Source: Cyanobacteria bacterium FACHB-63 (lineage in GTDB: Bacteria; Cyanobacteriota; Cyanobacteriia; Leptolyngbyales; Leptolyngbyaceae). From it: a stretch of DNA of 64,000 bases. Shown one piece after another: positions 1 through 9,226 of this stretch (its first letter is position 1; every line of letters begins with the position of its first letter). Under the pieces are notes generated by a model, which was not told the origin of the DNA, made no database searches, and saw only the letters and a program-made list of their open reading frames with translations. The position numbers were made by a program, and so were the translations under genes. The stretch is taken from the NCBI GenBank assembly GCA_014695255.1, contig JACJNX010000077.1, forward strand, positions 372,001 to 436,000, written 5' to 3'.

Positions 1-466
1 GGTGCGGATTCAGTCCCAACCATTGTTCTACACTGGTGCGGATCAGTCGATTCCCTTGAGTGGGCGTGATCAAAATCGAATCGGGATTAAAACCCGATCG
101 CTCTGGAGCGCTACGAGCGATCGACCAAGCTAATCCGTGTAAGGTATGCACCACGAACCCACCTTGGGGAAGGCTTAACTTTTTCAGATACTCTCGAATT
201 TTGGCTTTGATGTTGGCGGCTGCCGATCGCGTGAAAGTGACGACGACTAGCTGACGGCGGCTATGGAGTTGGTGTTGTGCGATCGCGACTGCTGCCGCGA
301 CTGCCATTCCGGTCGATTTTCCTGCCCCCGGAACGGCTGAGACTGCTAATCGTCCGCCTTGCCAATCTGCGATTTCTCGCTGTCCCGGACGTAGCGTACT
401 CCGCAGCGTTTGTAATAGCTTCTCGCGAATCTCTAACACACTGGAAACAACAGGATCAGCAGCCAT
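1..466 (-). CDS. UvrD/Rep-type superfamily I DNA helicase, N-terminal part (cut by window edge)
   Basis: The minus strand reads open from an ATG at 466 to the window edge, giving the first 155 residues. They carry the start of a superfamily I helicase: a Q-motif-like LRPGQREIADW, a Walker A loop AVPGAGKS (about residues 44-51), motif Ia VTFTRSAAANIK, and motif Ib HTLHGLAWSI. In this family ATP hydrolysis drives 3'-5' translocation on DNA in repair or recombination. The C-terminal motifs lie outside the window, so UvrD, PcrA or an AddA-like relative cannot be told apart. It is divergent from the next gene, with 73 bases between the starts. Confidence 0.85.
   Translation of the reverse strand, partial: MAADPVVSSVLEIREKLLQTLRSTLRPGQREIADWQGGRLAVSAVPGAGKSTGMAVAAAVAIAQHQLHSRRQLVVVTFTRSAAANIKAKIREYLKKLSLPQGGFVVHTLHGLAWSIARSAPERSGFNPDSILITPTQGNRLIRTSVEQWLGLNPH
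279..286. repeat. HIP1 octamer (one example of many)
   Basis: GCGATCGC, the highly iterated palindrome of cyanobacterial genomes, first seen here and then repeatedly, for example at 6581-6588 and 9065-9072, mostly inside coding sequence. I did not count them. Confidence 0.9.
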
Positions 467-539
467 AGGTTTAGTAGAGAGTATGTACTACTACTTTAAG
501 CGGTAAACTGGTTCGATCGTAGACTTCAAACCGAAATTC

Positions 540-926
540 ATGACGCGATCGGAAGCTGAAACTATTTTGCGGCAATTTATCTGTACCGAGCGATCTTCTG
601 AACCGCTTGATTATGCGGCGATTCGAGAAGCAGTTTTAATCGTGGCAGATTTATCTGATTATCAAATTCTAGGAATCTGTGCAGAAACGGCTGAGGAAGG
701 CTTGAAAGCGATGACGAGCTACGCTGGCGCATTGAAATACGATGTGCCAGAAACGCGATCGATTCCTGGAGTCATCTACATTAAATTCAATCCGTTAACG
801 GGTCGATCGCACATGGAACCCTACAGTGGAGAGCATCGGGGCGTATTAGTTTCTTGCCAATCTGCGTTTGAGGATGGTGTAAATGAAACATTTGGACATT
901 TGCCGATCGATCTGTTTGAGCAATAA
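540..926 (+). CDS. DUF1824-type cyanobacterial protein
   Basis: A 128-residue soluble protein with no signal peptide or membrane segment. Sequence and length resemble the cyanobacterial DUF1824 family, including a central stretch ending in a GVIYIKFNPLTG segment and a GVLVSCQS segment. No enzymatic motif is visible and the function of the family is not known to me. The ATG start at 540 lies 73 bases from the divergent helicase start, and the gene is followed directly by a strong hairpin terminator, so it is probably a single-gene transcript. The family name is from memory of the pattern; that the gene is real is more certain than its name. Confidence 0.7.
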   Translation: MTRSEAETILRQFICTERSSEPLDYAAIREAVLIVADLSDYQILGICAETAEEGLKAMTSYAGALKYDVPETRSIPGVIYIKFNPLTGRSHMEPYSGEHRGVLVSCQSAFEDGVNETFGHLPIDLFEQ

Positions 927-927
927 T

Positions 928-960
928 AAACCCAGACCGGAGACCGACCTGGGTTTGGTT
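928..960 (+). terminator. Rho-independent terminator after the DUF1824 gene
   Basis: Arms AAACCCAG (928-935) and CTGGGTTT (949-956) form a perfect 8-bp stem with a 13-base loop, followed by a T-rich tract (GGTTTTCT). Confidence 0.75.
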
Positions 961-1201
961 TTCTATAAACCAGCCTTAATAATGAAGTTCGGCTAGTGCT
1001 TTTGGTAAAGTGCAATACCTTTATTGATTCCATCCTACAAAACACGTCTCAATTTTGGTGAGAAAACACATCCTTCTTTAACATTTGATACTTTGCTTAA
1101 TGAATTCATCCAGCTAAGCATTGCCAAAGTCAATTCAATTAAGTAGGCTGTCTGGAATGGGTGTCAACCGCATCGAAATCTTCCCTTTAGAAAGATCTTG
1201 T

Positions 1202-1966
1202 ATGAAAGCACTCTCTACTCTCAAGACTCGTTTAGTTCGCAGTGTTGCACTCGCGCTGGTTGGAATCCTGATACCGACGATCGCTCGAAGCGATTGGTAT
1301 CCAAATTTTGCGCCCTCAAATATGCAGGTGATTACAAATTCAGCGATCAACGGCGCTGTGCTGCAAAGTATCGTTCGTCGGAATGCTGCAACTCGCTCTA
1401 ACACGACGCGATCAAGCCAAAATCAATCCACTCAGGCAGCGACTAACCTAAGCTTTCGACCAAATCCAGCAATCTCGCGCCAGGTTCAGAGGTCGATCGT
1501 CGAACCTGTCAGGCGGCAAGTTCCATCAGAAGCGGACAAACTCGCTTCTATCCTGGCATCCGGTCAGCCGATGAGCATCTATTCCAAGGTTGTTGCTAAG
1601 TACGGATTAAGGGTGGACAACGTTGCAGATGCGATGACGACTTACATGGTGACAAACTGGTTGATTGTGAACAATGTGCAGACTGATCCTTCACGGGCAT
1701 CAGTGCAAGCGGTACGATCGCAAATTGTGCCCATTGTTCTGAACAATTCTCAATTTCGCTCAGAGAAAACTCGTCAATTGGTTGCAGAAAGCCTAATTTA
1801 TCAAACGATCTTTTTGAATGCCAATTATGAGCGGGTGCGGGCATCGAATAATCCGGCACAGATGCAGCAATTTGTACAGACGACGCACCAATCGATAGCA
1901 ACCGGATTCGGCTTAGATTTCCGCAAAATTGATTTGACAGATGCAGGGTTTCGCCCACGAAGCTAG
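1202..1966 (+). CDS. Exported protein of unknown function (possibly DUF6683-like)
   Basis: The frame is open from 1121, but the ATG at 1202 gives a clean signal peptide (MKALSTLKTRLVRS, hydrophobic ALALVGILIPT, then an ARS-type cleavage region), so I chose it; the product is 254 residues. After a low-complexity Ser/Thr/Gln/Asn linker (about residues 60-90) comes an alpha-helical C-terminal half with the segments YSKVVAKYGL, NWLIVNNVQ and FGLDFRKIDLTDAGF. This layout resembles proteins annotated DUF6683, which I cannot confirm. It is probably periplasmic. Its stop codon overlaps that of the convergent solute-binding-protein gene within a CTAG. Confidence 0.7.
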   Translation: MKALSTLKTRLVRSVALALVGILIPTIARSDWYPNFAPSNMQVITNSAINGAVLQSIVRRNAATRSNTTRSSQNQSTQAATNLSFRPNPAISRQVQRSIVEPVRRQVPSEADKLASILASGQPMSIYSKVVAKYGLRVDNVADAMTTYMVTNWLIVNNVQTDPSRASVQAVRSQIVPIVLNNSQFRSEKTRQLVAESLIYQTIFLNANYERVRASNNPAQMQQFVQTTHQSIATGFGLDFRKIDLTDAGFRPRS

Positions 1967-3321
1967 TTGAAGATCAAATCAAGCCTTTGTTGTGAGGCTT
2001 TCAGCGCTTCTTCAGGTGTGGCACGATCGAGCAACACTGTCTCGATCGCTCGTCCCAAATTATCCGAAATTCGGTTGTAGCCCGGAAAAATCGGACGCGA
2101 TCGCCCAAATTGCGCCTGACCCAGAAACACATCAACCGCAGGCTGCTTGGCTCGAAATGCTTTGTAAGCCTGACTTTCTCGCGATTTTAGATTGGTAGGT
2201 AAGTATCCGGTACCGATCGCCCATTCGGTCTGAAATTCCTCGCTCATAACGAATTCAGCGAACTTGAATGCGGCTTTCTCCCGCTCTGGGGTGGATTTGA
2301 ACAGAAATAGATTTTCACCGCCGATCGACGTTCCGGGTTGTGTTCCGGCTGGAATCGGTAACACCCCAAAATCAACTTTGGTCGCTTGCAGTTGTCCGAG
2401 TGTCCAGGGTCCTGAAAGCTGCATTGCAACTTTACCTGCTAGGAATCCATCGAGTTCATACCCACGTTCGGGTTGAGAGAGGATTGCAGAGCCATCTTGC
2501 ATTAAATCACGCCAGAACTGTAAAGCGGCGATCGCCCCTGGATTCACGATATTTACATTCAACGAAGCAGTTCCTACCTGGAGTTGTGCAATATCTGTGT
2601 TTGGAGACTTCTGACGTATTGTATCGATGAATTTCTCTGGTATCGCTTGTTGGTTGTTAAAGTCTCCGCCGCCACTAAACATAAAAGGCAACCAAGTAAA
2701 GACTGTCCACTCTCCCTTACCTAACGGTAAAAGCATTCCATGTTGATCTGCTTTACCATCATTGTTTGTATCGCGGGTTAATTGTTTTGCCAGTTGTCTG
2801 AACTCTGCCCAAGTTTTCGGGAGTTCCTTCACGCCTGCTGCTTTGAACAAACTCGGACGGTAGTAGATTCCTACATTGTTTGTGCCAAAGGGAATTGACC
2901 AAATTTTTCCCTCATACTGCATGGTGTTGAGCAATGCTGGATCAAGTTCTGATTTGACTGCTGAAGTGGCGAGGAGATCATTGATCGACCTTAGCGCATC
3001 CAATTCAACCAATTGTCCCGTAATCATTGGTGCATACCACAACATATCTGGGGGAGCATTTCCGACTACTGCCGCAAGAATTTTGGGCATTTGCTGATCG
3101 CCCTGTCCAACGTAGAGCGATTCGACTTGAATGTTCGGGTGAGTTTTGTTGAAGCGATCGACCAGCTTCTGCAACACATCCCGATTCGGCGGCGGGTTCA
3201 CCCCTTGCCACAACGTTAGCCGAATGACATTCGAGGATTGTGTAGGCTGACACCCAAATAAACTCAAGCAAAGCGCGATCGTAAAAACAAATTTCAGCAA
3301 ATGGGCAAACCGCAGCGACAT
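1963..3321 (-). CDS. Sugar-type ABC transporter solute-binding lipoprotein (family 1)
   Basis: A 452-residue protein with a lipoprotein signal: hydrophobic FTIALCLSLFGC with the lipidated Cys near residue 24. The mature part has hallmarks of family 1 carbohydrate-binding proteins: LTLWQGVNPP near the N-terminus, PPDMLWYAP, IPFGTNNVGIYYRP, KTWAEFRQLA, an Asp/Asn-rich turn DTNNDGKADQ, and a C-terminal PEEAL helix. It should bind a sugar or glucoside outside the plasma membrane and deliver it to permeases. It points away from the permease operon at 3359-6332, with only 37 bases between the divergent starts. The ligand cannot be read from sequence. Confidence 0.9.
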   Translation of the reverse strand: MSLRFAHLLKFVFTIALCLSLFGCQPTQSSNVIRLTLWQGVNPPPNRDVLQKLVDRFNKTHPNIQVESLYVGQGDQQMPKILAAVVGNAPPDMLWYAPMITGQLVELDALRSINDLLATSAVKSELDPALLNTMQYEGKIWSIPFGTNNVGIYYRPSLFKAAGVKELPKTWAEFRQLAKQLTRDTNNDGKADQHGMLLPLGKGEWTVFTWLPFMFSGGGDFNNQQAIPEKFIDTIRQKSPNTDIAQLQVGTASLNVNIVNPGAIAALQFWRDLMQDGSAILSQPERGYELDGFLAGKVAMQLSGPWTLGQLQATKVDFGVLPIPAGTQPGTSIGGENLFLFKSTPEREKAAFKFAEFVMSEEFQTEWAIGTGYLPTNLKSRESQAYKAFRAKQPAVDVFLGQAQFGRSRPIFPGYNRISDNLGRAIETVLLDRATPEEALKASQQRLDLIFN

Positions 3322-3358
3322 GATTAGGATGAAGAAATGACAATTCTTTGATTAGTCT

Positions 3359-4609
3359 ATGAGAAAGTTAATCTCAAGCTCGATCGCAATCAGTTTACTA
3401 TTCTTTACGGTGGGGTGTCGGTCGGACTCTAATTTAAAACCAATCGAAATCACGCTAAGCGGCTGGCAAAGTAATCCAAATGAAGGAAAACTACTCGATC
3501 AAGTAATTCGAGAATTTGAAGTAAAAAATCCAAATATCAAAGTCAAACGAGAAGTCGTCAATAGCCAGTATATGGATGTGATTAGAACTCGATTGATTGG
3601 AGAAGTTGCCCCTGATGTTTTTTATTTAGAAGCCTTTGAAGCGCCAGCCTTAATTAAATCCGGTGTCTTGGAGCCGCTTGATTCCTACATTAAACCAGAA
3701 TTCAAACTGAATGATTTTGAACCCAATTTATTAAACGCATTTAAACAAAATAATAACGTCTATGGAATTCCGAAAGACTTTTCAACACTTGCACTTCTCT
3801 ATAATCAAACTGCTTTGAAAAGTGCAGGAATTGCCCAGCCTCCTAAAACTTGGGATGAGTTGAGACAAGCAGCGAAGAAATTAACAATCGACAAAAACAA
3901 AGACGGGAAAATTGATCAGTACGGGATGGGAATCGTCTCTGAATTGCCGCGTCAAACCTTTATGATCAAAGCTTTTGGCGGAAAGCTAGTAGATCAAACC
4001 GATTACGCTACCTTTGACAGTCCAGAGGGGCTTCAAGGACTACAGCTTGTAATTGATCAATATCGGCGCGATCGCACTGCTGCACAAGCCACTGATGTCG
4101 GTGCTAATTCAAATAGTGAAGCATTCGGACAAGGACGAGTAGCAATGACGCTCGATGGCAATTGGGCGATTCCATATCTTAAGGAAACTTTTCCAAAGCT
4201 GAAGTTTCAGACCGCAGAAGTTCCAAGAATCAATGATCGCCAAGGCACGATGATTTATACCGTTGCTTATGTAATGAATCGACAATCGAAACAGAAAGCA
4301 GCAGCCTGGAAATTAATTGAGTTTCTAACGAGTGAATCTGGGATGAAAGCTTGGGCAAAACAGGGTGTTACCTTGCCGTCTCGTCGATCGGTGTTAGCGG
4401 GAATGAAATACGATCGTAATCCGATTTATTCGCCTTTTGTTGCAGGTGCAAAGTATGGAACACTCTGGCAGGCTGGCGAAACTTTACCAACCATTGTCAC
4501 CAGTTTTGATAATCAATTTGTCAGCGCGATGCTCGGACAGCAACCTTTACCCGAAGCGATGAAACGCGCTCAAAATACCGCAAATCGAGAAATCTATTTA
4601 TCAAAATAA
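3359..4609 (+). CDS. Sugar-type ABC transporter solute-binding lipoprotein (family 1), second copy
   Basis: A 416-residue protein with a lipobox (LLFFTVGC, Cys20), followed by the family 1 pattern: ITLSGWQSNPNE, APDVFYLEAFE, GIPKDFSTLALLYN, PKTWDELRQAAKKL, a DKNKDGKIDQYGM loop and GRVAMTLDGNWAI. It is a paralogue of the divergent gene at 1963-3321, sharing the same landmarks in the same order, but the two have diverged strongly. It is the first gene of an operon: the next ATG begins two bases after its stop. It presumably feeds the two permeases that follow. The set is organised like cyanobacterial glucosylglycerol/sucrose-type importers (Ggt), but assigning that substrate would be a guess. 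Confidence 0.9.
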   Translation: MRKLISSSIAISLLFFTVGCRSDSNLKPIEITLSGWQSNPNEGKLLDQVIREFEVKNPNIKVKREVVNSQYMDVIRTRLIGEVAPDVFYLEAFEAPALIKSGVLEPLDSYIKPEFKLNDFEPNLLNAFKQNNNVYGIPKDFSTLALLYNQTALKSAGIAQPPKTWDELRQAAKKLTIDKNKDGKIDQYGMGIVSELPRQTFMIKAFGGKLVDQTDYATFDSPEGLQGLQLVIDQYRRDRTAAQATDVGANSNSEAFGQGRVAMTLDGNWAIPYLKETFPKLKFQTAEVPRINDRQGTMIYTVAYVMNRQSKQKAAAWKLIEFLTSESGMKAWAKQGVTLPSRRSVLAGMKYDRNPIYSPFVAGAKYGTLWQAGETLPTIVTSFDNQFVSAMLGQQPLPEAMKRAQNTANREIYLSK

Positions 4610-4611
4610 CA

Positions 4612-5493
4612 ATGAAGCAAAAATCTAGAGAAGCGTTATCAGGCTATGTCTTTATCACACCCGCAATTATTATCTTAGGTGTCTTTTTAGCATTACCCGT
4701 GATTTATGCGATTGTGCTTTCTTTCTACCGTGTTCAATTACTAGGTCAGATTGATTTTCGCTTTGCAGGATTGAGAAACTTTATTCGGATTCAAGATGAT
4801 GAGCGAGTTTGGATTGCGCTTAGAAATACAGTTCAATACGTTGCGATCGTTGTTCCAACTCAAACGATTCTAGCCCTAATTCTCGCACTATTACTCAATG
4901 CTAAAATTCGCGGTCGAAGCTGGTTTAGAGTCGCATTTTTCTTACCCACTGTGACTTCTTCCGCCGTTCTCACACTCATATTCATGTGGATTTATAACTC
5001 AAATGGGTTGTTAAATAATTTTCTTGGTGCAGTCGGTTTACCTACTTACAATTGGCTTGGTGATCCACAAGTTGCACTGAAAGGAATTATGTTAATGAAT
5101 ATCTGGGCGACTGCACCATTATTTATGGTGATTTATTTAGCTGCACTGCAAGATATTCCAGAAAGTTTATACGAAGCCGCTTCGATCGATGGCGCAACAA
5201 CCTGGGAAAAATTCTGGTGTATCACGCTGCCGTTCCTCAAGCCTGTCACATTTTTCATCATCACGATCGGCATTATCGGAACCTTCCAACTTTTCGATCA
5301 ATCTTATATCTTCTCAAATGGCTCAGGTGGCCCTGATAATGCCACATTAACGATCGTACTTCTAATCTATCAATATGCTTTCAATCGATTAGATATGGGA
5401 TATGCTCTTGCATTAACGCTGATCCTTGCGCTTGTCATTATGTTAGCGACTTTAATTCAACGCTATTTCTTTAGAGAAGAGAGCTTAGATTAA
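4612..5493 (+). CDS. ABC transporter permease, MalF/UgpA type
   Basis: A 293-residue integral membrane protein with about six hydrophobic segments. The cytoplasmic EAA loop, which docks the ATPase, reads YEAASIDGATTWEKFW followed by ITLPFLKP (about residues 184-207). The N-terminus (SGYVFITPAIIILGVFLALP) is typical of the first permease of carbohydrate importers. It is separated from the binding-protein stop by two bases and from the next permease by two bases, so translation is probably coupled. Together with the next protein it should form the heterodimeric channel. Confidence 0.93.
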   Translation: MKQKSREALSGYVFITPAIIILGVFLALPVIYAIVLSFYRVQLLGQIDFRFAGLRNFIRIQDDERVWIALRNTVQYVAIVVPTQTILALILALLLNAKIRGRSWFRVAFFLPTVTSSAVLTLIFMWIYNSNGLLNNFLGAVGLPTYNWLGDPQVALKGIMLMNIWATAPLFMVIYLAALQDIPESLYEAASIDGATTWEKFWCITLPFLKPVTFFIITIGIIGTFQLFDQSYIFSNGSGGPDNATLTIVLLIYQYAFNRLDMGYALALTLILALVIMLATLIQRYFFREESLD

Positions 5494-5495
5494 TC

Positions 5496-6332
5496 ATGTT
5501 AAAAACAAACACAGTTCGCTGGTGGATTTGGTTAATGTATGGTGGACTGATCATTTATGCGATCGTCACCTTTATTCCCTTTCTATGGGCGCTCTCTGCT
5601 TCGTTTAAACCACTCTCAGAAATCTCGGCAAGTGGAACAAACTTCATCCCGCAAGAGTTTACTTTAGAGAATTACAAAGCGATTTTTGCACAAGAACCGC
5701 TCTTTGGCAGATGGTTATTCAACAGCGCGATCGTTGCTATTTTTGTCACCCTGTTTAATCTTCTATTTAATTCAATGACAGGATACGCCCTCGCCAGAAT
5801 TCGATTCCCCGGAAACCGTTTATTCTTCTTTCTGATTCTGGCAGTTCTCGTTGTCCCGGCTCAAATTACATTACTTCCCAAATTTCTAATTCTCAAATCT
5901 TTAGGCTGGCTCAATTCCTATCAAGGATTAGTTGTTCCAACCGTTGTCAACGCCACTTTTATTTTTATGATGCGGCAGTTCTTTGTTAATTTTCCAAAAG
6001 AGCTAGAAGAAGCTGCACAACTCGACGGACTGAATCGATTTGAAACCTTTTTTCAGATTGTTCTGCCCCTAGCGAAACCTGCTTTAGCTGCACAAACAAT
6101 TTTCATCTTCATGAGTTCCTGGAACGATTTTTTATTGCCCCTCGTTGTCATGTCAAATCCTGAAATGTTCACCCTACCGATCGGCTTAAATGCCTTCAAA
6201 GGTCAATACATTACCTACTGGAATTACATCATGGCAGCTTCGATGGTCTTTACGCTGCCAGCCCTAGTCATCTATGCGTTCTTCAATCGCTATTTCATTC
6301 AAGGCGTAACCTTCACCGGAGGCAAATCGTAA
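5496..6332 (+). CDS. ABC transporter permease, MalG/UgpE type
   Basis: A 278-residue membrane protein, the second permease of the carbohydrate importer. It has the family's EAA loop EEAAQLDGLNRFETFF followed by IVLPLAKPAL (about residues 168-194), and the FIPFLWALSASFKP periplasmic entry sequence near the N-terminus. About six membrane segments are visible. No ATP-binding subunit gene follows; the next gene is a YebC protein 44 bases on. The importer must therefore use an ATPase encoded elsewhere, as is common for this class (shared MsiK/GgtA-like ATPases). Confidence 0.93.
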   Translation: MLKTNTVRWWIWLMYGGLIIYAIVTFIPFLWALSASFKPLSEISASGTNFIPQEFTLENYKAIFAQEPLFGRWLFNSAIVAIFVTLFNLLFNSMTGYALARIRFPGNRLFFFLILAVLVVPAQITLLPKFLILKSLGWLNSYQGLVVPTVVNATFIFMMRQFFVNFPKELEEAAQLDGLNRFETFFQIVLPLAKPALAAQTIFIFMSSWNDFLLPLVVMSNPEMFTLPIGLNAFKGQYITYWNYIMAASMVFTLPALVIYAFFNRYFIQGVTFTGGKS

Positions 6333-6376
6333 CTTTTTCGATATCCTATTAATCGCACCCGTTTCGATTTGTAGGT

Positions 6377-7183
6377 ATGGCAGGACACAGTAAGTGGGCA
6401 AACATTAAACGCCAAAAAGCCAGAGTAGACGCTAAAAGAGCAAACATCTTTACTAAAGTTTCTCGTGAAATCATTGTTGCGGCTCGCAATGGAGTTCCTG
6501 ATCCGGCAGGTAATTTTCAACTCAGAACCGCGATCGAAAAAGCCAAAGCCGCAGGCATTCCCAATGAAAACATCGATCGCGCGATCGCCAAGGGCGCTGG
6601 CAAACTTGGCACCGATGCCCCACTGGAAGCCATTCAATATGAAGGTTACGGTGCAGGCGGTGTAGCTGTCCTGATCGAAGCTCTCACCGACAATCGCAAT
6701 CGAACCGCTGCTGACTTACGAGAAGCCTTCAGCAAAAACGGCGGTAACTTAGGTGAACCCGGTTGCGTGGGCTGGATATTCGAGCAAAAAGGCATCGTTG
6801 AACTCTCTTTCGCACCGCAGAAAACCGGACGCAACCGCAAAACTGAAGAAGTGTCGATCGACGAAGAAGCCCTCCTCGAAGCTTGTCTCGAAGGTGGAGC
6901 CGACGCTTATGAGCTAGTCGAAACCGAAGATGGACAAGCGGCAGAGATTTTTACCGAAGTTGAAAACCTGGAATCCCTCAGTCACAGTCTGAAAGACCGG
7001 GGTTACACCGTGGCACAAGTCGAACTCCGCTGGATTCCCCAAAATACGATCGAAGTCACCGACCCCGACCACGCCTGCTCTCTGCTCAAGCTGATGGACG
7101 CACTCGATGCACTCGATGATGTCCAAAACGCAACCGCCAACTTTGACATTGCGGAAGAACTCATGATGGCATCGATCGCTTAA
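6377..7183 (+). CDS. yebC: YebC/PmpR (TACO1) family protein
   Basis: A 268-residue protein beginning with the highly conserved YebC N-terminus MAGHSKWANIKRQKARVDAKR minus its last residue, then FTKVSREIIVAARNG and NLGEPGCVGWIFE. Members were long annotated as DNA-binding regulators and are now linked to translation, particularly relief of ribosome stalling. Which role applies here cannot be seen. The length is slightly above the usual 240-250 residues; the extra part lies around residues 145-165 (acidic, SIDEEALLEAC). It stands alone between the ABC operon and the monooxygenase, in the same direction. Confidence 0.95.
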   Translation: MAGHSKWANIKRQKARVDAKRANIFTKVSREIIVAARNGVPDPAGNFQLRTAIEKAKAAGIPNENIDRAIAKGAGKLGTDAPLEAIQYEGYGAGGVAVLIEALTDNRNRTAADLREAFSKNGGNLGEPGCVGWIFEQKGIVELSFAPQKTGRNRKTEEVSIDEEALLEACLEGGADAYELVETEDGQAAEIFTEVENLESLSHSLKDRGYTVAQVELRWIPQNTIEVTDPDHACSLLKLMDALDALDDVQNATANFDIAEELMMASIA

Positions 7184-7245
7184 CAATTGCTCACATCAGA
7201 AATCTACGCGACAATAGGTGTAAAGTTTCGTATCGCTCAACGGGT

Positions 7246-8466
7246 ATGCAGATCGCTGAATCGAAAATTCCTGACTATGACATTGCGATCGTCGGTGGCG
7301 GTGTCGTAGGAACCACATTCGCCTGTGCCTTGAAAGATTCTGGCTTTCGAGTCGCACTCATCGAGGCTGAAATGACTTCGCTGGCGGTTTCTCGCGCTCA
7401 GGCGTATTCTATTTCGCTCTTATCTAGCCGCATCTTTGAAGGCTTGAATATTTGGCAACAGATTTCTCCCCAAGTTGAAACCTACAAGAACGTGCGCCTT
7501 TCAGATGCGGACTATCCGACTGCCGTTCAGTTTGCACCCTGCGATATTGGCACCGAAACTTTAGGGTATGTCGCAGAACATCGCGTTCTCATTACCGCAC
7601 TTCAGGATCTGCTGCAAACTTGCTCGAATGTCGATCGTTTCTGCCCTGCCAAAGTCGTTAAAACCGAGCACCAATCCAATGCTGTGGTTCTCGATGTCAT
7701 GCTGAACGGTGAAGTGCAGCAAATTCGATCGCGCTTAGTCGTCGCCGCAGATGGGTCACGATCGCCCCTACGCCAACAAGCCGGAATTAAAACGCTCGGT
7801 TGGCAATACTGGCAAGCTTGTGTGGTCGCTACGCTCAAGCTCGATGCCCCCCACAACAACACCGCTTATGAATGGTTCTGGAAAACAGGACCCTCTGGCA
7901 TTCTCCCGCTTCCCGGTAATCGCTGTCGCATCGTATGGACAGCCCCCCGCGCTGAAGCCGAAGAACTGTTAGCACTTGACGATCGCGCCTTTATCGAAGC
8001 CTTCCAAGCGCGATATGGCTCGAAGTTCGGCACCCCAGAAATCGAAGGACAGCGCTATCTTTTCCCGATTCAGTTGATGCACAGCCGCAAATATGTCCTG
8101 CCGCAGTTTGCTTTAATCGGAGATGCCGCGCATAGCTGCCACCCGTTAGGCGGTCAAGGCATCAACATGGGAATCCGCGATGCTGCCGCTCTCGCGCAAG
8201 TCTTACAAACCGCACAAAAACGCGGCGAAGATATTGCTAGTCTGCGCGTCCTGAAACGCTACGAACGTTGGCGACAGTGGGAAAACCTGATGATTCTCAG
8301 CATCACCGACCTCTTGAATCGCACCTTCTCGAATCAGATTGTCCCGATCGTCCAGATCCGCCGCCTCAGCTTATGGATTTTGCGAACCCTTCAGCCCTTA
8401 AGAACGATCGTCTTTCGCATCATGTCGGGCTTAACCGGACGCACTCCACAACTCGCCCAGCGCTAA
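7246..8466 (+). CDS. FAD-dependent aromatic hydroxylase, UbiH/Coq6/VisC family
   Basis: A 406-residue flavoprotein monooxygenase. Seen: the dinucleotide-binding loop VGGGVVG (residues 16-22) ending in the acidic LIEAE; the DG motif LVVAADGSRSPLR; and the second FAD motif FALIGDAAHSCHPLGGQG. These define the class A hydroxylases that work on quinone precursors. Cyanobacteria make plastoquinone, not ubiquinone, so a role in ring hydroxylation of plastoquinone or another prenylated aromatic is plausible but inferred. The C-terminus is basic and amphipathic, possibly membrane-associating. It is followed by queC 73 bases downstream. Confidence 0.9.
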   Translation: MQIAESKIPDYDIAIVGGGVVGTTFACALKDSGFRVALIEAEMTSLAVSRAQAYSISLLSSRIFEGLNIWQQISPQVETYKNVRLSDADYPTAVQFAPCDIGTETLGYVAEHRVLITALQDLLQTCSNVDRFCPAKVVKTEHQSNAVVLDVMLNGEVQQIRSRLVVAADGSRSPLRQQAGIKTLGWQYWQACVVATLKLDAPHNNTAYEWFWKTGPSGILPLPGNRCRIVWTAPRAEAEELLALDDRAFIEAFQARYGSKFGTPEIEGQRYLFPIQLMHSRKYVLPQFALIGDAAHSCHPLGGQGINMGIRDAAALAQVLQTAQKRGEDIASLRVLKRYERWRQWENLMILSITDLLNRTFSNQIVPIVQIRRLSLWILRTLQPLRTIVFRIMSGLTGRTPQLAQR

Positions 8467-8539
8467 ATCAATCTTTCTGTGGTTGAGAATTAAGCAGAGA
8501 TGATGTCAAGATCATAGACGGCAAGCTTGGAAGAATATT

Positions 8540-9226
8540 ATGCCGAAAGCGATCGTTCTCCTTTCTGGTGGTTTAGATTCCGCAACAACAACTGCACAAG
8601 CGATCGCCGATGGCTATGACCCGGTCGCGCTTTCATTTCGCTACGGACAACGGCACGATCGCGAACTTCTATCCGCTCATGCGATCGCGCAACACTTCAA
8701 TCTGTCCCAACATTTTGTCATCGATGTGAATCTCGCACAGTGGGGCGGGTCAGCATTGACGGATACAGAGATCGAAGTCCCCACCGGAGGCGTTCAGTCC
8801 GATCAAATTCCGATTACGTACGTGCCAGGACGCAATACCGTATTTATTGCGATCGCCCTTTCTCTAGCAGAAGCCCAGAACGCAGAAGCCATCTACTTAG
8901 GCATCAATGCGGTGGACTACTCAGGCTATCCCGATTGCCGCCCAGAGTATCTCGCTGCGTTTCAGCACTTAGCTGAGTTATCCTCCAAAGCTGGATTAGA
9001 AGGCAGAGCGCCGAAATTAATTGCCCCGCTGGTGATGGATTCCAAAGTGGACATCGTGAAGCGAGCGATCGCGCTTGGCGTGCCGATCGACCAAACTTGG
9101 TCATGTTACCTAGGCGGTGAAGTCCCCTGTGGCGTGTGTGATTCTTGTCGAATTCGCGATCGGGCACTCATTGAAGCTGGACATCCGGAGCTTGCCACCT
9201 CTCAAGGTCAAGAATTGTTTCAATAA
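8540..9226 (+). CDS. queC: 7-cyano-7-deazaguanine synthase
   Basis: A 228-residue enzyme that converts 7-carboxy-7-deazaguanine to preQ0 with ATP and ammonia, a step on the route to queuosine in tRNA. The N-terminal PP-loop reads SGGLDSATT (residues 9-17), and the C-terminal zinc site has Cys189, Cys197, Cys200 and Cys203 in [15 protein letters not shown]. Length and motif order match the family. No other queuosine genes are next to it, and I see no preQ1-type riboswitch in the 73 bases upstream. Confidence 0.97.
   Translation: MPKAIVLLSGGLDSATTTAQAIADGYDPVALSFRYGQRHDRELLSAHAIAQHFNLSQHFVIDVNLAQWGGSALTDTEIEVPTGGVQSDQIPITYVPGRNTVFIAIALSLAEAQNAEAIYLGINAVDYSGYPDCRPEYLAAFQHLAELSSKAGLEGRAPKLIAPLVMDSKVDIVKRAIALGVPIDQTWSCYLGGEVPCGVCDSCRIRDRALIEAGHPELATSQGQELFQ

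Noticed and set aside
472-496. Palindrome-like AGTAG...CTACT sequence between the helicase and DUF1824, considered as a LexA or NtcA site
   Set aside because: The half-site spacing fits neither GTA-N8-TAC nor the cyanobacterial LexA consensus; the arms are imperfect.
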